From: Clostridium ihumii AP5
GTDB taxonomy: Bacteria > Bacillota > Clostridia > Clostridiales > Clostridiaceae
Assembly (NCBI RefSeq): GCF_000612845.1
Contig: NZ_CCAT010000086.1
Span: forward strand, 1-64,000
Reading direction: 5' to 3'
DNA: 64,000 nucleotides
Below, one piece after another: positions 37,123 through 45,596 of this stretch (within the stretch, counting starts at the first letter, position 1; every line of letters begins with the position of its first letter). Below the pieces are notes generated by a model. The model saw only the letters and a program-made list of their open reading frames with translations, ran no database searches and was not told the origin of the DNA. The position numbers were made by a program, and so were the translations under genes.

Positions 37123-38001
37123 TTATTCTATGTTTTGAACTTGTTCTCTGATTTTTTCTATTTCACTTTTTATTTCTAAAATTACATTAGTAATATTTAA
37201 ATCAACAACCTTTGAAGCTATTGTATTTGCTTCTCTATTCATTTCTTGTATTATAAAGTCAAGTTTTCTACCAATAGGTTCATTTATAAGTAAAGTTTCC
37301 TTTACTTGACATATGTGACTATTAAGTCTTACTAACTCTTCATCAATTGCAGTTTTATCTGCAAGTAATGCAACTTCCATTGAAAATCTATTTTCATCTA
37401 TATTAGTATCTTGTAATAGGTCATTTAATCTTTTTCTTAATTTTTCCCTATACTCATCTATCATTTTTGGAACTCTATCTTGTATATTGTCAACATACTC
37501 ATTTATTAAGTTACATCTAGAATTTATATCTTCGCTTAATTTTTTTCCTTCCTCTTCTCTCATTGAGACAAGAGCTTCTACCGCAATATCTAAAGAAGCC
37601 TTAAGTTCTTTCCATACCTCTTCTAAGTCTTCTTCATTTTGCTTTAATGTTATTGCCTCTGGAAGTCTTGCTAAACTCATTACTGAAATATCATCTCTAA
37701 CTCCAGTTAATCCCTGAATTTCTTTCAAACAATTTAAATAGCTTTTAACAAGATTTTCATTTAAAACAGCTTCTACATTTTCCTTTTCTACAGATTTTTG
37801 AGTTATAAAAACATCTACTTTTCCTCTTTTAATTTTTTCACTCAAAACTTTTCTTATATTATCTTCTAATGAAATTAAAGCTCTTGGCATTCTAACATTT
37901 AATTCAAAATATCTGTGATTAACACTTTTTATTTCTACAATAAAATTTGAGTGCTCACAAGTTGCACTCCCACGCCCAAAGCCCGTCATGCTTTTAATCA
38001 T
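37123..38001 (-). CDS. yicC: YicC family endoribonuclease-like protein
   Basis: 292 aa from the ATG at 38001 (MIKSMTGFGRGSA), where the family begins; four extra in-frame codons start at 38013 but leave no room for an SD. YicC/YloC proteins act in RNA degradation. C-terminal DUF1732 block is clear: EEGKKLSEDI and the end REANTIASKVVDLNIT, EIKSEIEKIREQVQNIE. First gene of the operon yicC-remA-gmk-rpoZ-coaBC. Confidence 0.94.
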   Translation of the reverse strand: MIKSMTGFGRGSATCEHSNFIVEIKSVNHRYFELNVRMPRALISLEDNIRKVLSEKIKRGKVDVFITQKSVEKENVEAVLNENLVKSYLNCLKEIQGLTGVRDDISVMSLARLPEAITLKQNEEDLEEVWKELKASLDIAVEALVSMREEEGKKLSEDINSRCNLINEYVDNIQDRVPKMIDEYREKLRKRLNDLLQDTNIDENRFSMEVALLADKTAIDEELVRLNSHICQVKETLLINEPIGRKLDFIIQEMNREANTIASKVVDLNITNVILEIKSEIEKIREQVQNIE

Positions 38002-38048
38002 AAACCAACGCATCCTTCCGAGTTCTTTGTAAATTCTCTATTCACTCT

Positions 38049-38078
38049 ATTATACAAAATTTACATTGTCAATTTCAA
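38049..38078 (-). promoter_or_regulatory. Sigma-A promoter of yicC operon
   Basis: -35 TTGAAA (38073-38078), 18-bp spacer and -10 TATAAT (38049-38054) on the minus strand. Predicted start about 40 nt before the yicC ATG. A nearby TTGACA at 12-bp spacing was not used. Confidence 0.7.
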
Positions 38079-38304
38079 GCTAAAAATACATGAATTATTT
38101 AGCATTTCCGATTAATTTGTAGAAATCTAAAGTAAAATTAATTTTTTTACAGTAAATCATGTTTTATTTTTACTATTCCCATAAATATAATATTAACTAA
38201 TTATATCATATTCTAAACTCTCTTATAAAAAAACATCCTTAAATCTTATAATATCCTCTACAAATTTTAGTTACTTTATTCAATATTAGTTTAAAAATTT
38301 AAAA
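38079..38304. other. AT-rich spacer, nothing recognised
   Basis: Gene-free AT-rich DNA between the yicC promoter and the aminotransferase terminator. No ORF with an SD, no clear dyad. Confidence 0.4.
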
Positions 38305-38367
38305 GATATGGATAAAATATTTTATATTTCTGTATTTAACCTAAAATACTAAAATATTATCCATATC
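38305..38367 (-). terminator. Putative terminator of the aminotransferase gene
   Basis: GATATGGATAATATTTTA pairs with TAAAATATTTTATCCATATC (two-base bulge), loop about 25 nt, followed by TTTTAAATTTTT on the minus strand. Confidence 0.65.
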
Positions 38368-38426
38368 ACAATTATCTAGTTATATTTTATACAATTTAAA
38401 AACATATACTATAATTTTTATAATTT

Positions 38427-39584
38427 TTACTGGTATTTGTCAAGTCTTGAAAGACATTTTTCTATAACCTCAGAATTTTCAGTTAAGGATATCCTAAAAT
38501 AATCATATCCAACAATCCCAAAAACCTCACCTGGTGTAACAATTATTCCATATCTATTTAACAGTTCTAAACAAAATTCATTTGAAGTATATCCTTTAGG
38601 AGTTCTACACCAAATATAAAATGTTCCCTTTCCATCAAAAAATTTTATATTTTTTTCTTTTAAAATTTTTTTTGCAACTTCTTTTCTTTTGCTATATTCT
38701 GAAACTATTTCTTTATTATACTCTCTATTTATTGATAAAGCCTCTACTGCCGCTTTTTGAATTGGTATAAATTGTCCTGAATCTAAATTACTTTTTATAT
38801 TAGATAATCTTTCTATAACTTCACTATTTCCAACTGCATATCCTATTCTAAATCCTGTCATATTATATATCTTAGATAAACTTCCAAATTCAATACAACG
38901 TTTTTCTTTATCAAATTGTAATAAACTTATAATTTTTTCATCTTTATCTACTATTTCATTATATGCTGAATCATTACATAAAACCAAGTTATTTTTATAA
39001 CTAAATTCTATAAGTTCTTCAAACCCTTCTTTATTTGCAACTGCTCCTGTTGGATTATTAGGATAATTCACAAACATTAATTTAGCTTTTTCAGTTATTT
39101 TTTGTGGTATCTCTGAAGTTTCAATTAAGTATCCCTTATTTTCTTTTAAAGGTACACTATATGGAATGCACCCCCACAATTTAGTAGCTATCTTATACAC
39201 TGGGTAACCAGGATCAGGAACTATAACATAATCACCTACATCACACACAGAAGGTACTATATTGCTAATCCCCTCCTTTGATCCTATTAAAACTACTACC
39301 TCTTCCTTAGTTAAATTTACATTGAATACATTGTGATAATATTCTATTATCTTATACTTTAACTCTTCAATACCTTCATATGGTGGATAATTATTAAAAC
39401 CTTCTAAATTTAAACTTTCTACAAGTGCTTTTTTTATGTTTTCATGAACTGGCATTTTAGGATCACCAATACTTAAATCAAAAACTTCTTCTCCATTTAA
39501 AGTTTTAGTTTTCTTTAAAAGATCTAAATTTTTAAAATGATATTCTCCAATATCAATAATTCTATTATTTAGTTTCATAATCAT
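38427..39584 (-). CDS. Class I/II PLP-dependent aminotransferase
   Basis: About 385 aa. Fold-type I aminotransferase: IGDPKMPVHENIKKAL, NYPPYEGIEELK, NYPNNPTGAVA near 178, and the PLP lysine in SLSKIYNMTGFRIGYAVG near 237. The C-terminal FRISLTENSEVIE holds the substrate-carboxylate Arg. It most resembles the LL-diaminopimelate/PatA-like group, but substrate cannot be fixed from sequence. Start set at the ATG at 39584 behind AAGGTG; the frame also opens at a GTG six bases upstream. Stands alone between two terminators. Confidence 0.88.
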   Translation of the reverse strand: MIMKLNNRIIDIGEYHFKNLDLLKKTKTLNGEEVFDLSIGDPKMPVHENIKKALVESLNLEGFNNYPPYEGIEELKYKIIEYYHNVFNVNLTKEEVVVLIGSKEGISNIVPSVCDVGDYVIVPDPGYPVYKIATKLWGCIPYSVPLKENKGYLIETSEIPQKITEKAKLMFVNYPNNPTGAVANKEGFEELIEFSYKNNLVLCNDSAYNEIVDKDEKIISLLQFDKEKRCIEFGSLSKIYNMTGFRIGYAVGNSEVIERLSNIKSNLDSGQFIPIQKAAVEALSINREYNKEIVSEYSKRKEVAKKILKEKNIKFFDGKGTFYIWCRTPKGYTSNEFCLELLNRYGIIVTPGEVFGIVGYDYFRISLTENSEVIEKCLSRLDKYQ

Positions 39585-39726
39585 AATCACCTTACAATCT
39601 ATTTTAATGATATAAACTATGTTATTCCAATAATAGTTAAATTGTTACAGAAATAGAAGTTTTACTTTAAAATACTCTATTAATTTCTATTTTAGTATAA
39701 GAATATTTATATATATACAAATAAAA

Positions 39727-39768
39727 AAGTTGTGAAAAAGCAAATTTCAAATAACTTTATCACAACTT
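39727..39768 (-). terminator. Terminator of the purine permease gene
   Basis: AAGTTGTGATAAAG pairs with CTTTTTCACAACTT (one mismatch) and is followed by TTTTATTTG on the minus strand. Confidence 0.85.
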
Positions 39769-39807
39769 ATTTTCAATTAATAAATTTGTTTTATATCTTC
39801 ATAGTTA

Positions 39808-41154
39808 TTAAGCAAGAATAATCTTTATTAGAAAAATCACTGCAAGTATATACATAACATACGAAACTTTTCTCTTCTTCTCTGAAAAAATATTTGATAA
39901 TAAACTTAATATTGCATAAGATAATATTCCTACAGTTAACCCATCTCCAATACTATAAGTTAATGGCATTAATGCTATTGTTAAGAATGCTGGAACACCT
40001 TCTACATAATCTGAAAAATCTATATTTTTTATACTATCAATCATATAAAATCCTACCACTATTAAAGCTGGAGCTGTTGCTGCAGATGGTATAGCTACAA
40101 ATAATGGTGAGAAGAATAATGCTATTAAAAATAATATTCCTGTAACTACTGATGCAAGTCCTGTTCTAGCTCCCTCTGCTACACCAGCAGAACTCTCAAC
40201 AAAAGTTGTTACTGTTGATGTACCTAATACTGCTCCCATAGTTGTTCCAACAGCATCTACTATTAAAGCCTTTCCTGCATTTTTAACTCTGCCCTCTTCA
40301 TCTACCATTCCAACCTTAGAAGCCACACCTATCAATGTTCCAACCGTATCGAAAAAGTCTACAAATAAAAAAGTGAAAACTATTGTCATAAACTGAAACA
40401 AATGTTCTTTGCTATTTAAGAAAGAGAAATCTAACTTAAATGCTATAGGTTTTAAAGATTCATACTTAAAAATTTTTTCTGGCACTCTTATTCCATATTC
40501 CAAAGCAGCCTCTGGTGATATAATTGCAAATGCCCATGCTACAATTGAACTCACTAATATTCCCCAAAGTATTGAACCCTTAACATTCTTTTTAGATAAT
40601 AGTACTATTGTAAATACTCCTACTGCTGTAATTATCACTGTTGGAGTAACTAAATGTCCCATTGATACAAATGTGTCTTTATTTGCAACTACTATTCCTG
40701 CATTTTTAAACCCTATAAATGCAATAAATAATCCTATTCCTGAAGTAACTGCATATTTTAAATTAGTTGGTATTGCATTAACTACTTGTTCTCTTACATT
40801 AGTTAAAGATAATATAATAAATATGATTCCTTCTACAAACACCGCTGTTAATGCAGTCTGCCAAGATATTCCCATACCAATTACTACTGAAAAAGCAAAG
40901 AACGCATTTAACCCCATACCTGGTGCTAAAGCAAATGGTAAATTTGCATACATCCCCATTAATATTGTTGTTAATCCAGCTGTCAAACAAGTTGCTGTTA
41001 CTATTGCACCTGGAGCCATTCCTACTCCATCAGCTCCTAATATGTTAGCATTAACAGCTATTATGTATGCCATAGTTAAAAATGTTGTAATTCCCCCTAT
41101 AAATTCCCGTCTTACATCTGTTCCATTTTCTTTTAGATTAAAATAACTCTCCAT
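39808..41154 (-). CDS. NCS2/AzgA-like purine permease
   Basis: 448 aa from the ATG at 41154 (MESYFNLKENGTDVRREFIGG) behind CGGAGGGTAAG. Twelve or more membrane segments. The family block FIGGITTFLTMAYIIAVN, ALAPGMGLNAFFAF near 75 and FVDFFDTVGTLIGVASK near 275 identify the AzgA/PbuG-type guanine-hypoxanthine or adenine permeases of the NCS2 superfamily. Its promoter is followed by a leader that can fold into either a terminator or an antiterminator, so expression is probably attenuated. Confidence 0.92.
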   Translation of the reverse strand: MESYFNLKENGTDVRREFIGGITTFLTMAYIIAVNANILGADGVGMAPGAIVTATCLTAGLTTILMGMYANLPFALAPGMGLNAFFAFSVVIGMGISWQTALTAVFVEGIIFIILSLTNVREQVVNAIPTNLKYAVTSGIGLFIAFIGFKNAGIVVANKDTFVSMGHLVTPTVIITAVGVFTIVLLSKKNVKGSILWGILVSSIVAWAFAIISPEAALEYGIRVPEKIFKYESLKPIAFKLDFSFLNSKEHLFQFMTIVFTFLFVDFFDTVGTLIGVASKVGMVDEEGRVKNAGKALIVDAVGTTMGAVLGTSTVTTFVESSAGVAEGARTGLASVVTGILFLIALFFSPLFVAIPSAATAPALIVVGFYMIDSIKNIDFSDYVEGVPAFLTIALMPLTYSIGDGLTVGILSYAILSLLSNIFSEKKRKVSYVMYILAVIFLIKIILA

Positions 41155-41261
41155 CTTACCCTCCGAAAACATAAATTTTATAATTTAATTGTCTAATAAA
41201 ACACAATCCACTTTTAAAATCTAATTTTTAATTTAATGACTTCTATTTAATTAAAAATAAA

Positions 41262-41287
41262 AAGTCACTAGTATAACCTAGTGACTT
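41262..41287 (-). terminator. Attenuator terminator in the permease leader
   Basis: 10-bp stem AAGTCACTAG/CTAGTGACTT with a 6-nt loop followed by TTTTTATTTTT on the minus strand. It lies about 95 nt downstream of the permease promoter and about 110 nt before the gene, so transcripts must read through it. Confidence 0.85.
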
Positions 41288-41324
41288 CTATTTTTCTTAA
41301 TATTTTCTATATCACCAAGTCATA
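41272..41324 (-). promoter_or_regulatory. Candidate antiterminator hairpin of the permease leader
   Basis: UAUGACUUGGUGAU (41311-41324) can pair along all 14 positions, four of them G-U, with GUCACUAGGUUAUA (41272-41285), which contains most of the 5' arm of the terminator. The two hairpins exclude each other. The upstream aptamer or signal is not identified; the purine-riboswitch core GUUUCUACC is absent. Confidence 0.6.
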
Positions 41325-41344
41325 TTATTCGTTTAAAAGCAAAC

Positions 41345-41386
41345 TTTGTTTATTATTTTTATTTTTTCGTTCACCTTTTCCTTGAT
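41345..41386 (-). other. Possible 13-codon leader peptide in permease leader
   Basis: AAGGAAAAG followed by GTG opens a 13-codon frame (approximately MNEKIKIINKVCF) ending in TAA, upstream of the antiterminator. Could couple translation to attenuation; weak evidence. Confidence 0.25.
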
Positions 41387-41389
41387 TTA

Positions 41390-41418
41390 ATGATATCAAT
41401 TCTTTTAATCTATGTCAA
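41390..41418 (-). promoter_or_regulatory. Sigma-A promoter of the purine permease
   Basis: -35 TTGACA (41413-41418), 17-bp spacer and -10 TATCAT (41390-41395) on the minus strand. It begins only about 45 bp past the asparaginase stop codon. Predicted start about 41383. Confidence 0.8.
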
Positions 41419-41463
41419 TGAAATTTACGTATATTTTTTTATAAATTTATTTTTTTATTCGTA

Positions 41464-42447
41464 TTAGTAACGTCCATTTTCAAAAATTTCTCTTATTTCA
41501 TCAATACTATTAGTTTTTCCTAATGCTATGATTAATTTTATTCTAGCTTTTTGTCCTGGCATATCATCTCCAAAAATTACACCAGCTGTTCTTAAGTCTT
41601 TTCCACCGCCTTCATATCCATAGCTATCTAAGACTCTTCCTCTATAACATCTTGAAACTAGCACTACAGGAATACCTTTACATATTGCATTCTTCACTGA
41701 TGCCGCCATTTTTGGTGGTATGTTTCCTCTTCCCATAGCTTCAATTACTAAGCCTTTTGCACCATTTTCAACACAAAAATCTACAAGTTTTCCATCCATT
41801 CCTGCACAAGCCTTTATTAAATCTACATTTGTTTCAATTTTATCAATATCAATATAATCATGATCTAAACTTTCTCTATAGAAATGAGCTTTATTATCAT
41901 CAACTATACCAACTAATCCGAATTCTGGACTTTCAAATGTATTTAATTTCATTGAATGAGATTTAGTAACCTCACTAGCTGCGTTTATTTCATCATTTAA
42001 ACATACAAGTACACCTCTACCTCTTGACTCATCAGAAATAGCTGTGCAAATTGCTGCTGATAAATTAGCTGGTCCATCATATCCAAGTTCTGAGCCATTT
42101 CTCATTGATCCTGTAACAACAACTGGCTTATCACTATTTATTGTTAAATGCAAGAAATATGCTGTTTCTTCTAAAGTATCTGTTCCGTGTGTTACAACTA
42201 CACCATCAACATCATCTCTATCTAAAAATGTTTTAACATAGTTAGATAATTCTAGCATAAGTTCTGGTGTAACATGTGGACTTGGTAATGATGAGAAATT
42301 ATGAGATTCAACTACTGCATGAGATTCAATCCCAGTTACCATTGACATAACTTCTTCCCCACTTAAGCTTGGTACAGCTGCATGAATTCTTTCATCTACT
42401 TTCATTGCAATTGTTCCACCATTAAAAATAACTACTACTTTTTTCAT
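41464..42447 (-). CDS. ansA: L-asparaginase
   Basis: 327 aa. Hydrolyses asparagine to aspartate and ammonia. Both threonine-containing active-site motifs are visible: NGGTIAMKVD (9-18) and VVTHGTDTLEETAYFL near 86, plus Lys in EVTKSHSMKLNTFE near 165. No signal peptide, so cytoplasmic (type I-like). It has no convincing terminator of its own; the next promoter follows at once. SD GGGAGGTACATAATAA. Confidence 0.95.
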   Translation of the reverse strand: MKKVVVIFNGGTIAMKVDERIHAAVPSLSGEEVMSMVTGIESHAVVESHNFSSLPSPHVTPELMLELSNYVKTFLDRDDVDGVVVTHGTDTLEETAYFLHLTINSDKPVVVTGSMRNGSELGYDGPANLSAAICTAISDESRGRGVLVCLNDEINAASEVTKSHSMKLNTFESPEFGLVGIVDDNKAHFYRESLDHDYIDIDKIETNVDLIKACAGMDGKLVDFCVENGAKGLVIEAMGRGNIPPKMAASVKNAICKGIPVVLVSRCYRGRVLDSYGYEGGGKDLRTAGVIFGDDMPGQKARIKLIIALGKTNSIDEIREIFENGRY

Positions 42448-42737
42448 TTATTATGTACCTCCCGAATTTAGGTAAATTATCTAAATAGAACTAATTTATG
42501 CCCTTCTAGATAAAATATAATTATAAATACTATATTTTGCAACTTTTAATACTCTATTAATAATTATTTTACAACATATTTAAAATATTTCAAAGTAATG
42601 TTTTTATTTATAAATATTAATTATTTTCCAAAAAATGAATTTTAATATTCATAGATATTTTTATTTGCAGTATTTTTATCTTTTTTTGAAATTACTATAT
42701 ATCTTATTTTTTCATTATTGCATATTTTTCATACAAA
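42448..42737. other. AT-rich region upstream of asparaginase
   Basis: Gene-free. On the minus strand TTGCAA, 17 bp, TATATT near 42512-42540 could be the asparaginase promoter. Nothing else recognised. Confidence 0.4.
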
Positions 42738-42782
42738 AATATCTCAGAATAAAATAATATAATTATTTTATTCTGAGATATT
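42738..42782 (-). terminator. Terminator of spoIVA
   Basis: Perfect 21-bp stem (arms 42738-42758 and 42762-42782) with a 3-nt loop, U-rich tail on the minus strand. Confidence 0.88.
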
Positions 42783-42826
42783 ATCATTTTCACGAATTAT
42801 ATTCTTTATATATTTTCTTTATTTCG

Positions 42827-44302
42827 TTATAGTATTATGCAAATTAATCCTCCACTACCTTCATTTATTATTTTTTGCAATGTTTTTTGAAGTTTATGTT
42901 GTACATCTTCTGGCATTTTATATAATTTACTTTGTAAACCTTCTTTAACAATTTCTTCTAATGGTTTTCCAAACATATTGCTTTGCCAAATTTGAGAAGG
43001 ATCATTTTCAAATTGATCTAATATTGATTTATAAAACTCTTCACTTTGCTTTTCTGTACCCATTATAGGAACTTCTGTTTCTATATCAGCTCTTATAATA
43101 TGAAGTGATGGTGCTGAAGCTTTTAATTTAATGCCTTTTCTACTTCCGCTATTCACAAGTTCTGGAACTTCTAATCTCATTTCTGACAATTGAGGTGCAA
43201 CTAATCCATAGCCTGTATTATTAACTTCTATTAATGCATCTTTTATCTTATCATATTCTATTTTTGCTTTATGGAAACTTTCAATAGTTTTTAATAATTC
43301 ACTTTCATTTTTAATATCCAAGTTGCATGTTTCACCTATTATTCTGTAAAACAATTCTTGTTTTGGAACTATATCTAATCTTGAAGTTCCATTACCCATC
43401 TTCATTTCTTTTACTTTTATATCTGATAAAAATTCTATTCCTTCGAAACATTGTAAAGCTTTTTTAATATCTCTAACTTTAACTATGTCTTTGCTCATAC
43501 TTCTAAGTATAGTCATGATATTAACCTTTAACCAATGTTTGCTGTCAAGGTCTTCTATCCATTCTGGCATGTCTATGTTAATTTCCTTAACAGGGAACTC
43601 TTTAAGTACATCATTAAATATGTCTGATACCTCTTTTTCACTCATTTCCATTATATTCACTAACTGAACTGGAATGTCATATTTTTCCTGCAATTCTTTT
43701 TTTAACTCTTTACTTTCTGGGGCATCAACATTTTTACAGTTGCATAATATTATAAATGGTTTATTTATAGATTTTAATTCTGCAACAACTCTTTCTTCTG
43801 CTTCTATATAATCTTCTCTATTAAGTCCAGTAACTGATCCATCTGTTGTTACCATAATACCTATAGTTGAATGATCAGTAATAACTTTTTTAGTTCCTAT
43901 TTCTGCTGCTTCCTCAAAAGGTATTTCATGATTAAACCATGGTGTATTTACCATTTTAGGTACATCTTGTTCATTATATCCTATTGCATTTTTTACTATA
44001 TATCCAACGCAATCCACCATTCTAACCTTAAATGTAGCACCATTTTCAAGTTTTACTTCTACAGCTTCATTAGGTACAAACTTAGGTTCTGTTGTATGAA
44101 TAGATTTTCCTGATCCACTTTGTGGAAGTTCATCTTTAGCTCTCTCCTTCTTATGATCATTTTCTATGTTAGGTATAACCATCATTTCCATAAACCTTTT
44201 TATGAAAGTTGATTTTCCAGTTCTAACTGGTCCAACTACACCTACATATATATCTCCTTGTGTTCTTTCTGCTATATCATTATATATATCAAAGTTTTCC
44301 AA
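42827..44302 (-). CDS. spoIVA: Stage IV sporulation protein A (coat ATPase)
   Basis: 491 aa from the TTG at 44302; homologues start (M)ENFDIYNDIAERTQGDIY and GGGAGGGTGG lies 4-7 bp ahead, so the ORF upstream to 44317 is just the SD region. SpoIVA hydrolyses ATP to polymerise on the forespore, anchored by SpoVM, forming the coat base. Walker A VGPVRTGKST is near residue 25; the C-terminal end with GGLICIIL is the SpoVM-interacting part. Length matches B. subtilis (492 aa). Stands alone with a strong terminator; a sigma-E promoter is expected but not clear by eye. Confidence 0.97.
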   Translation of the reverse strand: MENFDIYNDIAERTQGDIYVGVVGPVRTGKSTFIKRFMEMMVIPNIENDHKKERAKDELPQSGSGKSIHTTEPKFVPNEAVEVKLENGATFKVRMVDCVGYIVKNAIGYNEQDVPKMVNTPWFNHEIPFEEAAEIGTKKVITDHSTIGIMVTTDGSVTGLNREDYIEAEERVVAELKSINKPFIILCNCKNVDAPESKELKKELQEKYDIPVQLVNIMEMSEKEVSDIFNDVLKEFPVKEINIDMPEWIEDLDSKHWLKVNIMTILRSMSKDIVKVRDIKKALQCFEGIEFLSDIKVKEMKMGNGTSRLDIVPKQELFYRIIGETCNLDIKNESELLKTIESFHKAKIEYDKIKDALIEVNNTGYGLVAPQLSEMRLEVPELVNSGSRKGIKLKASAPSLHIIRADIETEVPIMGTEKQSEEFYKSILDQFENDPSQIWQSNMFGKPLEEIVKEGLQSKLYKMPEDVQHKLQKTLQKIINEGSGGLICIIL

Positions 44303-44504
44303 GTTCCACCCTCCCATAACTAAATATTTACATTATATATATATTCCTAACATTTCTTTTATAGACTATTTTTTAATAATATTATCTTAATCTTTTGTGT
44401 ACTTATTTGTTTTCTCTTCAATTAAAAGTCATGAATGATATTTTTTGTTTTAATACCTGATAATTAAGTTTTCTTCTACCCTATAATACAAGTTATTATG
44501 CTTT

Positions 44505-44566
44505 AAATATAAAAAGAACTATAAAATTAAGTTGTTAACTCTAATTTTATAGTTCTTTTTATATTT
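44505..44566 (-). terminator. Terminator of the redox cassette
   Basis: Perfect stem of about 25 bp (arms 44505-44529 and 44542-44566) after the polyferredoxin stop codon, U-rich tail on the minus strand. Confidence 0.9.
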
Positions 44567-45440
44567 ATATATTTTCAGATTTATTTTTACTATTTTTTAT
44601 AAGTTGATTTTTTGTAGTAAACCCTGTAACTATAGCATTTTGTTTACATACTTTAGCGCATTCTCCACATCTTATACATTCCAAACTGTTAGGATTTTTA
44701 TATACTTCTATATTCATCTTGCATTTTCTTTCACAAGCTTTACATCCATTGCATTTACTTTTATCTATATCCATTTTATAAAAACTTATAGGATTAAATA
44801 CTGAATATATTGCCCCTAATGGACATATATATCTGCAAAATGGTCTATATATTATTATTGATAATAATATAGTTATAATTAAAATAAATACTTTCCATTG
44901 AAACAAAAATCCCAAAGTTGCTCTTAAGGGCTTATTTAATATTGCTAGTGGTATACCCGCTGTTAATGTACCTGATGGGCATATTAATTTACAAAAATAA
45001 GGACTTCCCATACCAACATCATTAACCCAAAACATAGGTAATATAATTACAAACACCATTAATATTACGTATTTAAAGTATTTCATTATATTATTAATTT
45101 TTTTATTTACTTTAATCTTCTTAAATGGAATTTTATTTAATAAATCTTGTATAAGTCCAAATGGACATAAAAATCCACAGATAAATCTTCCAAACAAAAC
45201 ACCAAAGAACATCATTATTCCTATAACATAAAGAGAAAGATTATATTTCATACTTCCTATAACCGCTTGTAATGAACCTATAGGGCATGAGCCTAATGCT
45301 CCTGGGCAAGAATAACAATTAAGTCCCGGAACACAAGCTTTCTTGGATTTTCCTTTAAATATTGTTCCATTTAAAAATCCATTTATATTACTGTTTGTAA
45401 GTATAGTTGTAATTATTTGTGTTATTCTTCTTTTATCCAA
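44565..45440 (-). CDS. Membrane 4Fe-4S polyferredoxin (NapH/NosR-like)
   Basis: 291 aa with a TTG start overlapping the preceding 45-aa gene by 8 bp. Four to five membrane segments carry the paired CP motifs GFLCPFG and RYICPLG typical of NapH/NosR/CcdA-linked quinone-side electron carriers; LNCYSCPGALGSCPIGS adds cysteines near residue 42. Two C-terminal 4Fe-4S clusters: CNGCKACERKC near 232 and CIRCGECAKVC near 255. Probably moves electrons across the membrane to the CXXC protein and the TlpA-like lipoprotein encoded just upstream; direction and donor are inferred. Confidence 0.85.
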   Translation of the reverse strand: MDKRRITQIITTILTNSNINGFLNGTIFKGKSKKACVPGLNCYSCPGALGSCPIGSLQAVIGSMKYNLSLYVIGIMMFFGVLFGRFICGFLCPFGLIQDLLNKIPFKKIKVNKKINNIMKYFKYVILMVFVIILPMFWVNDVGMGSPYFCKLICPSGTLTAGIPLAILNKPLRATLGFLFQWKVFILIITILLSIIIYRPFCRYICPLGAIYSVFNPISFYKMDIDKSKCNGCKACERKCKMNIEVYKNPNSLECIRCGECAKVCKQNAIVTGFTTKNQLIKNSKNKSENI

Positions 45441-45570
45441 TTCCTATACACTCCAAACATATATTTATAGCTTTTTGTAATACCATATTCGCCTCATCTC
45501 TATATACCCCAATAATTATAAATGAAATACTCATAGCTAAAATAGAATATTTCAAAATCATCTTTTTCAT
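45433..45570 (-). CDS. Small CXXC membrane protein (CD1871A-like), 45 aa
   Basis: 45-residue ORF, too short for usual filters. Basic start MKKMILKYSI, one hydrophobic segment to about residue 21, then a short soluble tail ending AINICLECIGIG. The C-terminal CLECIGIG with its CXXC matches my recollection of the clostridial CD1871A family, which co-occurs with a TlpA-like protein and a 4Fe-4S membrane protein, exactly the neighbours here. Overlaps the polyferredoxin start by 8 bp. Role as an electron relay is inferred. Confidence 0.75.
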   Translation of the reverse strand: MKKMILKYSILAMSISFIIIGVYRDEANMVLQKAINICLECIGIG

Positions 45571-45596
45571 ACCCACTTACTCCCTAAATCAAATTA

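Noticed and set aside
40409-41146. 245-codon plus-strand ORF opposite the purine permease
   Set aside because: Lies wholly antisense to a well-conserved permease gene with no SD; a frame shadow, as are the many other antisense frames over smc, plsX, ackA, yloV and gpsA.
41290-41400. Purine riboswitch ahead of the permease
   Set aside because: The conserved purine-aptamer words (GUUUCUACC and the flanking P1 pattern) are not present; only an attenuator-like arrangement can be supported.
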